From NCBI GenBank assembly GCA_963677375.2, contig CAXXIF010000004.1:186001-250000 (forward strand): 64,000 nt of DNA. The letters run 5' to 3'. Shown here piece by piece: positions 53,869 through 62,487 of this stretch; within the stretch, counting starts at the first letter, position 1, and each line of letters opens with the position of its first letter. Source of the stretch: Pseudaeromonas sp963677375. Its GTDB lineage: Bacteria; Pseudomonadota; Gammaproteobacteria; Enterobacterales; Aeromonadaceae. The notes beneath the pieces were generated by a model, which saw only the letters and a program-made list of their open reading frames with translations, had not been told where the DNA came from and searched no databases. The translations under genes and the position numbers were made by a program.

Positions 53869-53950
53869 ACATAACATTTTAGTTATGGGGCGCGCGTGCT
53901 TTTTGCGCGTCCCAGTGAGCGAAGCGAACGACTTAAACTATTTGTTATAT
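53869..53950 (-). repeat. attC site, type 1
   Basis: ACATAAC to GTTATAT with type 1 arms. Confidence 0.85.
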
Positions 53951-54196
53951 TTTTAATGATCCATGATCACGATTAGGATTCAAGTTTGAATTATTCATCA
54001 CCCAATATGCTAACGCACCGAGCACGCCAGAAACTATGCAGATCAACCCCCAAACTAATGGTGGAACGTTCAACGCTAGCTCATTTTTATTTTTGGCATC
54101 TTGGTGTACATAGTAAGCAAGTATTAGCGCGGGTAAGTAATAAAGAATAAATGGACCCCAGCTCATCATAATGCTCAATAAACTTGTCTCTTGCAT
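53945..54196 (-). CDS. Cassette gene: small two-helix membrane protein
   Basis: 83 aa. Helices near 11-29 (SWGPFILYYLPALILAYYV) and 46-68 (PPLVWGLICIVSGVLGALAYWV) joined by a charged loop with QDAKNKNE. The stop codon lies inside attC. No known family; resembles small inner-membrane proteins of unknown role often found in cassettes. Confidence 0.7.
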   Translation of the reverse strand: MQETSLLSIMMSWGPFILYYLPALILAYYVHQDAKNKNELALNVPPLVWGLICIVSGVLGALAYWVMNNSNLNPNRDHGSLKI

Positions 54197-54228
54197 AGAA
54201 AATCCTTAAAGGTTGACTCGTTTCTTAA

Positions 54229-54319
54229 ATATAACGTCTGTTTAACCGGCTGGCTGCAACCGGTGTTGAATAAAGAGCGGCTGCGTATAGCCAGTCCGGT
54301 GTTTAAACTTTTGTTGTGC
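54229..54319 (-). repeat. attC site, type 2
   Basis: ATATAAC, type 2 arms, GTTGTGC, 91 bp. Confidence 0.8.
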
Positions 54320-54402
54320 GTTGCGATAAAGCTGTAAACATCACTATGCGCTTTTGGTATTCTTGTTGATTACTAGATATGTGGATATGGATAGTAATTT
54401 TA

Positions 54403-55845
54403 CTATTCATCTTTCTCACGGGATATGGTTAAGGCGCTTGGCTTGAGCGGCTTAAGAATGGTCTCACATGGATAGTCAAATCCAAGCCCATCTATATTTT
54501 GTTCATGTAATGAACGCATGCTTCTACACCGCTGTCGCTTTAATTTGCTCAGGCTCTCATCTACCTTTTTCTTTAAAAGGCTATTTGAGTTATCTACGTA
54601 TAGATAATAGTCTTGGATGGCCGGCATTACTTTAAAACAATGCGACTGAAAACAATCCGGCCTTTTCATTCCATACCCATTTTCGATGATTGAGGTATAA
54701 AAATCGGCATATTTTTTGTTATTGAATAGGCTCTTTTTAAGCCCATAATCATAAATGGCTTGTTCCAAGATGGATAATCTATTAATTTCACTGCTATAGG
54801 TAGATACTTGCATAGCATCACTTCGAATTGTGCGGGCCAAATCCATATACTTGTCCAGCGCGACCAAATCTAGAGTTTTCTCTTCTGCTTGTTTTTTAAA
54901 AGAAACCCATTGGTGCAGTGATTTTAAAAAGAAGGACAACATGCCTTTGGTAGAGCTAATTTCGGTTGCTAATGTTTTTTGCTCTGTTATTCGCTTTACA
55001 TAGTCTTCCATGACATTAAAGACAATAGGTTGTTTTTCCTTTGAGATTAGATCCCAGTGGGTTTCAAAAAAAACAATTCTTTTCATAAAAAACTTGAGGT
55101 TGTGAGCTGTTGGAATCCCTGTGTAAGTAAGTCTCTTGAAAAATTGATTCAGGTAGAATTCAAATTTATCTCCCTCTTCAAAAACATATAGAATTAATGT
55201 TTCGTTGAGGAGCAGATGAATTTTATTCTTCATCTTTTCTAGGTCTTGATCTTGTTGTTTGGCGTATATTTCTGCGGCGCACTTATTGATTACAGATACC
55301 TTCAAGTAATCATATGGTGATAAAACAATGGTATTTTTAAGCCAGTGCTTATCATAGGATGTGTGGCCATCAATATTGTTTTTAATAAAGTCACAGTGCT
55401 CATGCTTCTTGAACAATGAACTATCGTTAATGGGTCTAATTGAGTTTTGTAGTAGAAAGGCTTGTCCAAGCAAGTAATTTTCTTCATGGAGTTCTGGGCG
55501 GCTAATTCCTGTGTTAATATCATCAATCGGTATGATAACTGATGTGCTCAGTAAGAACTCTGCCACAGTTAGTTCATGCATTTTGTTTTTTAAAAGAAAG
55601 GAATAATATTTATCTGCTGCCTTCTGCCCGCAAAAATGAATGGATTTTTCAGAATCAATTAGTGACCACAAATTGTGGTTCTTGTTTAGGTAACTAATTA
55701 AAAGCTCAGGCTCTATATTTTTATCATGTTCGCCTAGGAATGGCCTGCAGCTATTACTGTCACCCACGAAGATAATGGACTCAGCATTGGTATAGCCAGA
55801 TTGAAATATGGTCAGTATCGCCAATAAATTCACCAATTTTTTCAT
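54403..55845 (-). CDS. Cassette gene: large secreted or periplasmic protein, unknown
   Basis: 480 aa, the largest cassette gene here. Signal peptide MKKLVNLLAILTIFQSGYTNA with a probable cut near residue 21. The mature part is mainly helical with scattered cysteines (for example CFQSHCFK, CRSMRSL). AT-rich and lacking a known domain. It is followed by about 80 bases before a type 2 attC, longer than in most cassettes. Confidence 0.7.
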   Translation of the reverse strand: MKKLVNLLAILTIFQSGYTNAESIIFVGDSNSCRPFLGEHDKNIEPELLISYLNKNHNLWSLIDSEKSIHFCGQKAADKYYSFLLKNKMHELTVAEFLLSTSVIIPIDDINTGISRPELHEENYLLGQAFLLQNSIRPINDSSLFKKHEHCDFIKNNIDGHTSYDKHWLKNTIVLSPYDYLKVSVINKCAAEIYAKQQDQDLEKMKNKIHLLLNETLILYVFEEGDKFEFYLNQFFKRLTYTGIPTAHNLKFFMKRIVFFETHWDLISKEKQPIVFNVMEDYVKRITEQKTLATEISSTKGMLSFFLKSLHQWVSFKKQAEEKTLDLVALDKYMDLARTIRSDAMQVSTYSSEINRLSILEQAIYDYGLKKSLFNNKKYADFYTSIIENGYGMKRPDCFQSHCFKVMPAIQDYYLYVDNSNSLLKKKVDESLSKLKRQRCRSMRSLHEQNIDGLGFDYPCETILKPLKPSALTISREKDE

Positions 55846-55932
55846 TTTCTAGTTTCCGGTTATATCTTGCTGCTATCTGAATATGAACATGTATTTGGTA
55901 ATTCAGTTATTCACGGACTACCCAAGTAACCC

Positions 55933-56023
55933 GCACAACGTCTGTTTAACCGGCTGGCTGCAACCGGTGTTGAATAATGAGCGACTGCTTATAGCCAGTC
56001 CGGTGTTTAAACTTTTGTTGTGC
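55933..56023 (-). repeat. attC site, type 2
   Basis: GCACAAC, type 2 arms, GTTGTGC, 91 bp. Confidence 0.8.
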
Positions 56024-56438
56024 CGTTACGATGAACCAACAACGCCAGCCGCTTGGGCAACAAAGAAACAAAGCCGATGAAACAGATTGGCCTGAACAGC
56101 GTCACGAAGAATAGAACGTTGAATTACCCGAACCAGCCCAACCTGATAAAGCAAAGAACCACCACTGATGTTGGCATGGTTTACGGCCCTTATTGGAACA
56201 AAGAAGAGCAGGGCGCTGATGTCGATGTTTAACCTGGTCTTGCTAACACCACAGAAGAAAACAGCGCCTTTACTGGTATTCAAACTGAACTTTAAGCGCC
56301 CACCAAGATGCTGCGGACAACGCATTGGCTCGGCTGATTCACCCAACCCCAACGACCGAGCTCGAAGACCAGCAGGATTCAATATTGCCTGCTATCACAG
56401 CCGCTCTTGTAACTACGACTTCAATTGCTTGGCAAACC
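56024..56438 (-). repeat. Gene-less repeat cassette, copy 8 (long form)
   Basis: 415 bp; one of the more divergent copies in its second half (CCACCAAGATGCTGCGGAC). Confidence 0.75.
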
Positions 56439-56515
56439 GCACAACACTTTAGTTATGGGGCGCCGCTTGCGGCGTCCCAGAGAGCGAAGCGAACGACTTA
56501 AACTATTTGTTATGT
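56439..56515 (-). repeat. attC site, type 1, short hairpin
   Basis: GCACAAC to GTTATGT; the terminal arm is reduced to GGGGCGCCGCTTGCGGCGTCC. Confidence 0.8.
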
Positions 56516-56518
56516 AAT

Positions 56519-57016
56519 TTATAGTTTCTCTGGATCAAGGATTATATTGACGTTGTTACCAAAACCTTGGGTTAAGACTTGGGTTTGATAGACATCATTT
56601 GGGCTGAAAAGTAGTTGATATTTGCCATTAGACTGTAAGCGAGCGTAGAAAGGCATTATAAAATAATCGTTACTGTTGCTAATTTGATTAGGGTCAAAAT
56701 TAAAGCTCAGGGGGATAGGCTGACCTTTAATCCCAGATTGACATGTTGTTCGTATGAACTCCATTTCACTAAATCCTGCACCTGCCTTTGTTGTCATTAA
56801 TGCAAGTAATAGCAAGTCATCTGGCTGCGCTTCAAGGTTAGATGAAAAATCGATAGTGCCGGATATTTCACCAGATGGTTTGTCTTGGCTACAAACATAT
56901 TTACTGCCATCTGACATTTCAATTGTAACATCCGAGGTTTTTTTATCTTCAGAACCAGATCCGCAAGCAGATAAAAATATGACGCTGAATATTATGGCTA
57001 TGTATTTTATTGACAT
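56519..57016 (-). CDS. Cassette gene: YbaY-like lipoprotein, copy 1
   Basis: 165 aa. Lipoprotein signal MSIKYIAIIFSVIFLSAC with the lipobox cysteine at 18. The mature part (SGTIDFSSNLEAQPDDLLLL to NNVNIILDPEKL) resembles the YbaY / type III secretion lipoprotein-chaperone beta fold. An almost identical copy is at 62488-62985. Role unknown; outer-membrane periplasmic face likely. Confidence 0.65.
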   Translation of the reverse strand: MSIKYIAIIFSVIFLSACGSGSEDKKTSDVTIEMSDGSKYVCSQDKPSGEISGTIDFSSNLEAQPDDLLLLALMTTKAGAGFSEMEFIRTTCQSGIKGQPIPLSFNFDPNQISNSNDYFIMPFYARLQSNGKYQLLFSPNDVYQTQVLTQGFGNNVNIILDPEKL

Positions 57017-57048
57017 TGAATTTACTCTGTGAGTGATGGATGGTTTTT

Positions 57049-57129
57049 ACATAACATTTTAGTTATGGGGCGCGCGGCTTTTTGCGCGTCCCAGTGAGCG
57101 AAGCGAATGACATAAACTATTTGTTAGGT
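57049..57129 (-). repeat. attC site, type 1
   Basis: ACATAAC to GTTAGGT; L-box reads GAATGACATAAACT, slightly diverged. Confidence 0.85.
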
Positions 57130-57164
57130 TGTGTTTTCCCTGTTGAATTCGTTATGTCCCTGAT

Positions 57165-57611
57165 TCACGCTTTTGTTGCGGGGAATTTGATGGATGTTGC
57201 CTTGGATACTCTATCGAATATATCTGTTTTGATGGGGTTCCAGATGATCCATTTTCCAGTATTAAAATCACGTGTTTTAAATTCATTGCCATCTACTCTG
57301 TATTCGGTGCTATCGTTATCTGAGCGATGAAACGTTTTTCCGTCCTTAGTCCAATCAATATGAGTTTGAACGAAGTTATTTCCGTTCACAGACCAGTCAA
57401 AAATCATCAACAAGGCTAGTTTACCGCTAGACCTTTCGCAGATAATTACTCCATGTCCATTTTCGCTGAGCAAAAGGTAATTGCTATAATCAGTCTGTTT
57501 ATTGACATATGTGCCGGCAATGCTACTTCCTTGAACAGGGGGGGGTATAGATGGATTTACACATCCAGCAAGGAGGCTTACAATAAAACAGAAAATATTT
57601 ATAAATCTCAT
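57165..57611 (-). CDS. Cassette gene: lipoprotein, unknown
   Basis: 148 aa. Signal and lipobox MRFINIFCFIVSLLAGC, cysteine at 17. The mature domain (IAGTYVNKQTDYSNYLLLSE, then HIDWTKDGKTFHRSDND) is beta-rich and lipocalin-like in rhythm. It stops 35 bases before attC. Confidence 0.7.
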   Translation of the reverse strand: MRFINIFCFIVSLLAGCVNPSIPPPVQGSSIAGTYVNKQTDYSNYLLLSENGHGVIICERSSGKLALLMIFDWSVNGNNFVQTHIDWTKDGKTFHRSDNDSTEYRVDGNEFKTRDFNTGKWIIWNPIKTDIFDRVSKATSIKFPATKA

Positions 57612-57769
57612 AAGTAATCCATTTAAATGTTATTTGATTGTCACTGCCGCTTCTGAATAATTCAATATAATAGTCACTGTAATTTTGCCTCATGACTCTG
57701 AGGTCTATTCGGGGTTTAATAATATGATTTTTATGGATTAGAAGTAATCCGCATATGAACTCTGATGGC

Positions 57770-57851
57770 ACCTAACATTTTAGTTATGGGGCGCGCGTGC
57801 TTTTTGCGCGTCCCAGTGAGCGAAGCGAACGACTTAAACTTTTTGTTAGGC
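57770..57851 (-). repeat. attC site, type 1
   Basis: ACCTAAC to GTTAGGC with type 1 arms. Confidence 0.85.
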
Positions 57852-58373
57852 AAAATATGCAGGATGATATTTAGGGCAAATGTAGTGCTTTGTATCAAAT
57901 GGTGGATCGACCCGCTCGAGATTTGAGCTAAATAGCAATTTCTCAACCATCTCAGCAGAAGCAACATCTGCTTCCGTTACTTGGTAATTTTCCCCGATGG
58001 ATATCTTTACTAAGCCGCCCTCGCACCAAATAAACACGTTTTGGCCAAAGATGACGCTATGTCCAGGTTGTTGAACCCATTCGGTGTCGGCAATTAGTGA
58101 CGGGAATTTTGTAAAATCATCTCCGCTGTAAGAAACACCGGGCTGAGGCTGAGGAGGCTGCTCTGTGTACTTAGTTAAATTTATGCCGAGCAAGTTCAGA
58201 AATTTTTCAAGTTCCTGAAATGAGCCGTATCGATATACGACATCTAATGAGTCTCCATCGTTTGCATGGCCACCATATGCGCGAAAAAATCGAAATAAGC
58301 TAAGCCTCTTGGCCCATGACCGAAGAGTTTCTTCTGAGTGTGACTCAAGGAGATATCGGGTCCACAAATCCAT
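57846..58373 (-). CDS. Cassette gene: soluble protein, unknown
   Basis: 175 aa from the ATG at 58373; ten bases upstream is the AGG of the attC boundary GTTAGGC, the only RBS-like sequence. Helical start (MDLWTRYLLESHSEETLRSW) and an alpha/beta end with EWVQQPGHSVIFGQNVFIWC. No family recognised; small acidic proteins like this are sometimes immunity proteins. Stop lies inside attC. Confidence 0.65.
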   Translation of the reverse strand: MDLWTRYLLESHSEETLRSWAKRLSLFRFFRAYGGHANDGDSLDVVYRYGSFQELEKFLNLLGINLTKYTEQPPQPQPGVSYSGDDFTKFPSLIADTEWVQQPGHSVIFGQNVFIWCEGGLVKISIGENYQVTEADVASAEMVEKLLFSSNLERVDPPFDTKHYICPKYHPAYFA

Positions 58374-58382
58374 ATTATTTTT

Positions 58383-58463
58383 GCCTAACATTTTAGTTAT
58401 GGGGCGCGCGGCTTTATGCGCGTCCCAGTGAGCGAAGCGAACGACTTAAACTATTTGTTATAG
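58383..58463 (-). repeat. attC site, type 1
   Basis: GCCTAAC to GTTATAG, loop GGCTTTATGC. Confidence 0.85.
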
Positions 58464-58534
58464 CTTTCACTCATTTATCAAAGAATGACCACTCGCTGAT
58501 CGTTCTTGTTTTTAAATCCACTTCGGTTTGGAAT

Positions 58535-58662
58535 CAGGGTGAGATCATGCGTGTTGAACCCATTTTGAAGGATACAAACGGAGAGTGATGTTCAACTTAC
58601 ATTCAATTGTTGGACGTTAACTGGGCTGTCTTCGCTCATAAAACATTCACGATCTCACCCTG
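58535..58662. repeat. Inverted repeat element downstream of a cassette lipoprotein gene
   Basis: CAGGGTGAGATC (58535-58546) pairs with GATCTCACCCTG (58651-58662), with a nested GTTGAAC/GTTCAAC pair. It lies in an unusually long 213-bp gap between a gene and its attC. May be a small non-autonomous element or a long hairpin terminator. Confidence 0.55.
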
Positions 58663-58676
58663 GGCATAGAAAATAT

Positions 58677-59231
58677 CTATTTAAGAAGTAAAATGTTTTT
58701 TTCTGTCGGTAGTTTGGCAAAATCATGGAAATTATTTTTCATCAGGCTTGTGGTGTCATTGTAATTGTCGCTAATCAGTGTTATTTGCCAGGTTGTGACG
58801 AGAGTGTTACCAATTTCATTATATCTTGCTACAGCATCATAATCACCAAGATAGTAGGCTTTGTTTCCTTCATAATGTCGAGGATGTTGCATTTCAGGTG
58901 GGATGGGTTCTCTGGACTTTACCATTCCATCGCCATTGGTATAGACAATTTCTTTGAATGCGCAGGTTGAGTTTGCAGGTAATGGAATCAATTGAACATC
59001 AGGTTTTATATGGAATCTAACTGCAACTTTATTATGTTCATCGCATTCTAGAATAAAACCCATCGTGGCATATCCATCCAAAGCTAGTACATGCTTTTCT
59101 GATTCAATTGTAAAGCGGCCATAAATATAACTGACACCAGATTCAGGTTTATCGTTGCGCTCTAAACTTGCATTGTAACCTGCGCAACCAGTGAGGCTGA
59201 ACAACATTATTGATAAAATTGTTTTATACAT
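58677..59231 (-). CDS. Cassette gene: lipoprotein, unknown
   Basis: 184 aa. Signal and lipobox MYKTILSIMLFSLTGCAG, cysteine at 16. Beta-rich mature domain (YIYGRFTIESEKHVLALDGY) resembling families of periplasmic beta-sandwich lipoproteins. It differs from other cassettes in having a long 3' non-coding tail with an inverted repeat. Confidence 0.7.
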   Translation of the reverse strand: MYKTILSIMLFSLTGCAGYNASLERNDKPESGVSYIYGRFTIESEKHVLALDGYATMGFILECDEHNKVAVRFHIKPDVQLIPLPANSTCAFKEIVYTNGDGMVKSREPIPPEMQHPRHYEGNKAYYLGDYDAVARYNEIGNTLVTTWQITLISDNYNDTTSLMKNNFHDFAKLPTEKNILLLK

Positions 59232-59311
59232 AGTACATTGCCTTTTTTGATAATGTGTTTTTGGTAATGGATAATCTGCGAATCTTAAAAATTTGAAATG
59301 TATGAAAGCAG

Positions 59312-59393
59312 ATATAACATTTTAGTTATGGGGCGCGCGTGCTTTTTGCGCGTCCCAGAGAGCGAAGCGAACGACTTAAACTTTTTGTTGTGC
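59312..59393 (-). repeat. attC site, type 1
   Basis: ATATAAC to GTTGTGC, GAGAGCGAAGCG variant. Confidence 0.85.
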
Positions 59394-59762
59394 CGTTGCA
59401 CTGAAACCGGCTATGCCAGCCGCTTGGGCAACAACGAAATAAAGCCGACGAAACTGATTGGCCTGAACAGCGCCACGAAGAATAGAGCGCTAAATAACCC
59501 GATTAAGTCAAACCTGTTGGAACAAAGAAGAACAAGGCACTGGTGCTGATATTTAACCTGAACTCGCTAATACCCAAGAAGAAAGCAGCGCCATGGCTGG
59601 CATTCAAATTGGACTCAAATTAACCACCAAAATGCCGGGGACAACGACTTGGTTTGCATGTTTCACTGGGCTAGAACGACAGCGCTCGAAAACCATCAGG
59701 ACTCAATGTTGCTTGATATTGCAACCGCTCTTGTACCTATTAACTCAACTGTTTGGAAAACC
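59394..59762 (-). repeat. Gene-less repeat cassette, copy 9 (short form)
   Basis: 369 bp between a type 1 and a type 3 site. Confidence 0.75.
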
Positions 59763-59836
59763 GCACAACACTTCAATAACCGGCGCGCGTTAGCGCGTCC
59801 GGCGCCGAAGGCGCGAAGTTGATTGACTTGTTAGCA
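59763..59836 (-). repeat. attC site, type 3
   Basis: GCACAAC, then AATAACCGGCGCGCG...GCGCGTCCGGCG and GAAGTTGATTGACTTGTTAGCA. Differs from types 1 and 2 in the arms. Confidence 0.8.
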
Positions 59837-60247
59837 CTGGACGATTGCAACCGGTTTATTGCTTGATGCTGCATCTTCTAGTGCCTCGATTAGAGTTGAA
59901 ATTAAATCTCGGCCCGTAGATGTAATAAAATAATCGGCTAAAGAAGTAATATCAGCGGATATATTGCTGCCCCAAGGAGGTTGCATGTTAGGGTTTTCAA
60001 TATCCCACACAACCATATCAGGCTTGAAAGAAGATAATTCTTTTTGAATTATGATTAGTTCTGAAAGCGCTGAGTTAGCGGAAGCTGCATCAAGTTTGCC
60101 TTGATATAAATCACCAAGCACAGCAGGAAAACGACTAGCCCAGCCTTCTTTTTCCAAATTGCCACTAACGGTGCTGAAGAAAGCATGAAAGAATTCGGAT
60201 GTGCCGATTTCATCTGTAATGCTTCCAACTTTGATTCCTACCGCCAT
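59831..60247 (-). CDS. Cassette gene: Imm70-like immunity protein
   Basis: 138 aa. MAVGIKVGSITDEIGTSEFF, then WASRFPAVLGDLYQGKLD and MVVWDIENPNMQPPWGSNIS, YFITSTGRDLISTL are the landmarks I associate with the Imm70 immunity family of polymorphic toxin systems. No toxin gene is next to it, as is usual for orphan immunity genes in integrons. Stop lies inside attC. Confidence 0.65.
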   Translation of the reverse strand: MAVGIKVGSITDEIGTSEFFHAFFSTVSGNLEKEGWASRFPAVLGDLYQGKLDAASANSALSELIIIQKELSSFKPDMVVWDIENPNMQPPWGSNISADITSLADYFITSTGRDLISTLIEALEDAASSNKPVAIVQC

Positions 60248-60264
60248 TCTATATTCCTGTAGAT

Positions 60265-60346
60265 TGCTAACATTTTAGTTATGGGGCGCGCGTGCTTTTT
60301 GCGCGTCCCAGTGAGCGAAGCGAACGACTTAAACTTTTTGTTGTGC
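60265..60346 (-). repeat. attC site, type 1
   Basis: TGCTAAC to GTTGTGC with type 1 arms. Confidence 0.85.
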
Positions 60347-60761
60347 CGTTGCGATAATACTGGGTATGCAAGCCGCTTGGGCAATAACGAAATTAAGCTG
60401 CTGAAACAGATTGGCCTGAACAGCGTCACGAAGAATAGAACGCTCAAATATCCGAACCTGACCAACCTGATAAAGCAAAGAGCCGCCGCTGATGTGGGCA
60501 TGGTTCACGGATTTACTTGGAACAAAGAAGAGCAGGGCGCTGATGCTGATGTTTAACCTGGACGGCTAACACCACAGAAGAAAACAGCGCCATTGCTGGC
60601 ATTTAAACTGCACTCGAATTGCCCGCCAAGATGCCGCTGATAATCAAATTGGCTGACTGATTCTACCAACCCGAACGACCGAGCTCGAAGACCAGCAGGA
60701 TTCAATATTGCCTGCTACTGCAATCGCTCTTGTAACTACGACTTCAATTGCTTGGCAAACC
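60347..60761 (-). repeat. Gene-less repeat cassette, copy 10 (long form)
   Basis: 415 bp with the long-form segment. Confidence 0.75.
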
Positions 60762-60843
60762 GCACAACACTTTAGTTATGGGGCGCGCGTGCTTTTTGCG
60801 CGTCCCAGAGAGCGAAGCGAACGACTTAAACTTTTTGTTGTGC
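60762..60843 (-). repeat. attC site, type 1
   Basis: GCACAAC to GTTGTGC, GAGAGCGAAGCG variant. Confidence 0.85.
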
Positions 60844-61212
60844 CGTTGCCATGAAACCAGCTATGCCAGCCGCTTGGGAAACAACGAAATACAGCCGCCG
60901 AAACTGACTGGCCTGAACAGCGCCATGAATAATAGAACGCCAAATAACCCGAGCCAACCAAACCTGATGGAACAAAGAAGAGCAGGGCGCTGGTGCCGAT
61001 GTTTAACCTAGACCCGCTAACATCCAAGAATAAAGTAGCGCCATTGCTGGTATTCAAACTGCACTCCAATTTGGCACCAAGATGCCGCTGATAACGAATA
61101 TATTTGAATGTTTCATTGGACCAGAACGACAGCGCTCGAAGACCCGCAGGATTCAAAATCGCCTGCTATCGCAACCTCTCTTGTACCTATTACCGCCACT
61201 GCTTGGAAAACC
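60844..61212 (-). repeat. Gene-less repeat cassette, copy 11 (short form)
   Basis: 369 bp. Confidence 0.75.
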
Positions 61213-61296
61213 GCACAACATTTTAAATAACCGGCCCGCGTAGCGGGTCCGGCGAAAGCCCGAAGGGCTGAAGCGAAGTTGATTTATTTGTTACCT
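61213..61296 (-). repeat. attC site, type 3
   Basis: GCACAAC to GTTACCT; arms AATAACCGGCCCGCG and GCGGGTCCGGCG, second hairpin AGCCCGAAGGGCT. Confidence 0.8.
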
Positions 61297-61307
61297 GAAT
61301 AACCGGA

Positions 61308-61574
61308 CTATGACTCGTAGTGGTAGCGGCATGAAATTATCGTTATGGCGTGGTCGTCTACGGCATAGACTAGGCGATTGGTATCATCAATTCTGCGAGA
61401 CCAAAAACCAGATAAATTCATCTTTAACGGTTCTGGTTTGCCAATGCCATCAAATGGAGCTCTCTTGATATCTTCGATGATCTTGTTGATACGCTTTAGG
61501 GTTTTCTTATCTTGAGTTTGCCAATAGAGATAATCTGACCAGGCATCATCGGTCCATGTGAGCAGTCTACTCAT
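61308..61574 (-). CDS. yoeB: YoeB-type mRNA interferase toxin
   Basis: 88 aa, the usual YoeB length, from the ATG that overlaps the antitoxin stop. LLTWTDDAWSDYLYWQTQDK at the start and SGFWSRRIDDTNRLVYAV to CRYHYES at the end carry the family's catalytic Glu/Arg region and terminal His-Tyr. It cleaves mRNA at the ribosome and is held by YefM. As a cassette it would stabilise the array. Confidence 0.95.
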   Translation of the reverse strand: MSRLLTWTDDAWSDYLYWQTQDKKTLKRINKIIEDIKRAPFDGIGKPEPLKMNLSGFWSRRIDDTNRLVYAVDDHAITIISCRYHYES

Positions 61575-61821
61575 CAATCAGTTCCCTGGTTTGGCTCTTG
61601 CCCTGACGATATTGCTCGATGGATCTAGATAAATGAGCTGCATTGACCGGTGATTTCAGAAGATGGACTGTCTCCATGAGGCTGTTGTAATAGTCGAGTG
61701 ACATGACAACAGCATCTTCTGAATCCCGACGAGTAATGACCGTACAATCAGCATCATTAACCACTTGATCTAAAACACTTTTGAGGTTGTTTCTTGCCTC
61801 TGTGAACGACACTATGTTCAT
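61567..61821 (-). CDS. yefM: YefM/Phd-type antitoxin
   Basis: 84 aa. MNIVSFTEARNNLKSVLDQV, then TVITRRDSEDAVVMSLDYYN are the DNA-binding Phd/YefM fold; the C-terminal helix wraps the toxin. It overlaps yoeB by eight bases. Upstream lie TGTACA-type operator sequences, so the pair probably represses itself. Confidence 0.95.
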   Translation of the reverse strand: MNIVSFTEARNNLKSVLDQVVNDADCTVITRRDSEDAVVMSLDYYNSLMETVHLLKSPVNAAHLSRSIEQYRQGKSQTRELIDE

Positions 61822-61848
61822 ACGATTCCCCTCACATGTTCACTAAGT

Positions 61849-61882
61849 GGTACAAGTATAGCCGCTCGCGATTACATGTACA
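61849..61882 (-). promoter_or_regulatory. Probable YefM operator
   Basis: GGTACA (61849-61854) and TGTACA (61877-61882), each followed by AG, lie 28 and 56 bases upstream of yefM. TGTACA hexamers are the known binding core of YefM operators in E. coli. A cassette with its own promoter is expected for a toxin-antitoxin pair. Confidence 0.6.
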
Positions 61883-61914
61883 AGATACTGAGCATGTGGG
61901 CAAGTCATGACTAC

Positions 61915-61998
61915 AGGTAACATCTTAAATAACCGGCCCGCGAAGCGGGTCCGGCGGAAGCCCGAAGGGCTGAAGCATAGTTAATTTATTTGTTAGGC
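61915..61998 (-). repeat. attC site, type 3
   Basis: AGGTAAC to GTTAGGC; arms AATAACCGGCCCGCG and GCGGGTCCGGCG. Confidence 0.8.
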
Positions 61999-62002
61999 TA
62001 TG

Positions 62003-62389
62003 TCACTCAAACTCGTCATAGCACGAAAAAATGCTAAGCGTGAAAGTAATCGCCGGTATTAGAGCTAACAGCATTGCTAGCATGTTGTGTATTATATATA
62101 CAGACAAAAGCCAGTTAGCCAAGAGTAAGGCATAATATAAGTAAATTCCTTTTTTCTTCCAAATCCAAACTTGGTATATGGCATAGATATTTGCCACATA
62201 AGGAATCAACACCAGTATTGCCAGGTAAAATGGCAGCCAAGATATTCTGGGTAATACAGCAAGATCGTTCCAAAACTGTGCGCATGTTTTGATAAATGAG
62301 CCTATTAAAACCAAAGTTAAAAACACTGGTCTTATTCGCTCCATCTCATACGGCACTTCTTCGGTTTGATTGTTTCTAATGGATGGCAC
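62003..62389 (-). CDS. Cassette gene: multi-helix membrane protein, unknown
   Basis: 128 aa with four likely helices (PVFLTLVLIGSFIKTC, WLPFYLAILVLIPYVANIYAI, GIYLYYALLLANWLLSVYII, MLAMLLALIPAITFTLSIF). Ends four bases from attC. A charged turn KKKG lies between helices two and three. No family recognised. Confidence 0.7.
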   Translation of the reverse strand: MPSIRNNQTEEVPYEMERIRPVFLTLVLIGSFIKTCAQFWNDLAVLPRISWLPFYLAILVLIPYVANIYAIYQVWIWKKKGIYLYYALLLANWLLSVYIIHNMLAMLLALIPAITFTLSIFSCYDEFE

Positions 62390-62402
62390 GACTACTCCTT
62401 TT

Positions 62403-62484
62403 GCCTAACATTTTAGTTATGGGGCGCGCGTGCTTTTTGCGCGTCCCAGTGAGCGAAGCGAACGACTTAAACTATTTGTTATGT
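62403..62484 (-). repeat. attC site, type 1
   Basis: GCCTAAC to GTTATGT with type 1 arms. Confidence 0.85.
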
Positions 62485-62487
62485 AAT

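Noticed and set aside
46561..61011. Plus-strand frames reading RVPVSEANDLNFLL or similar
   Set aside because: They are attC sites and gene-less cassettes translated in the wrong direction; they repeat wherever attC repeats.
46738..61156. Minus-strand frame starting MNPAG in the gene-less cassettes as a real gene
   Set aside because: The start is TTG without an RBS, the end differs between copies, and some copies stop early.
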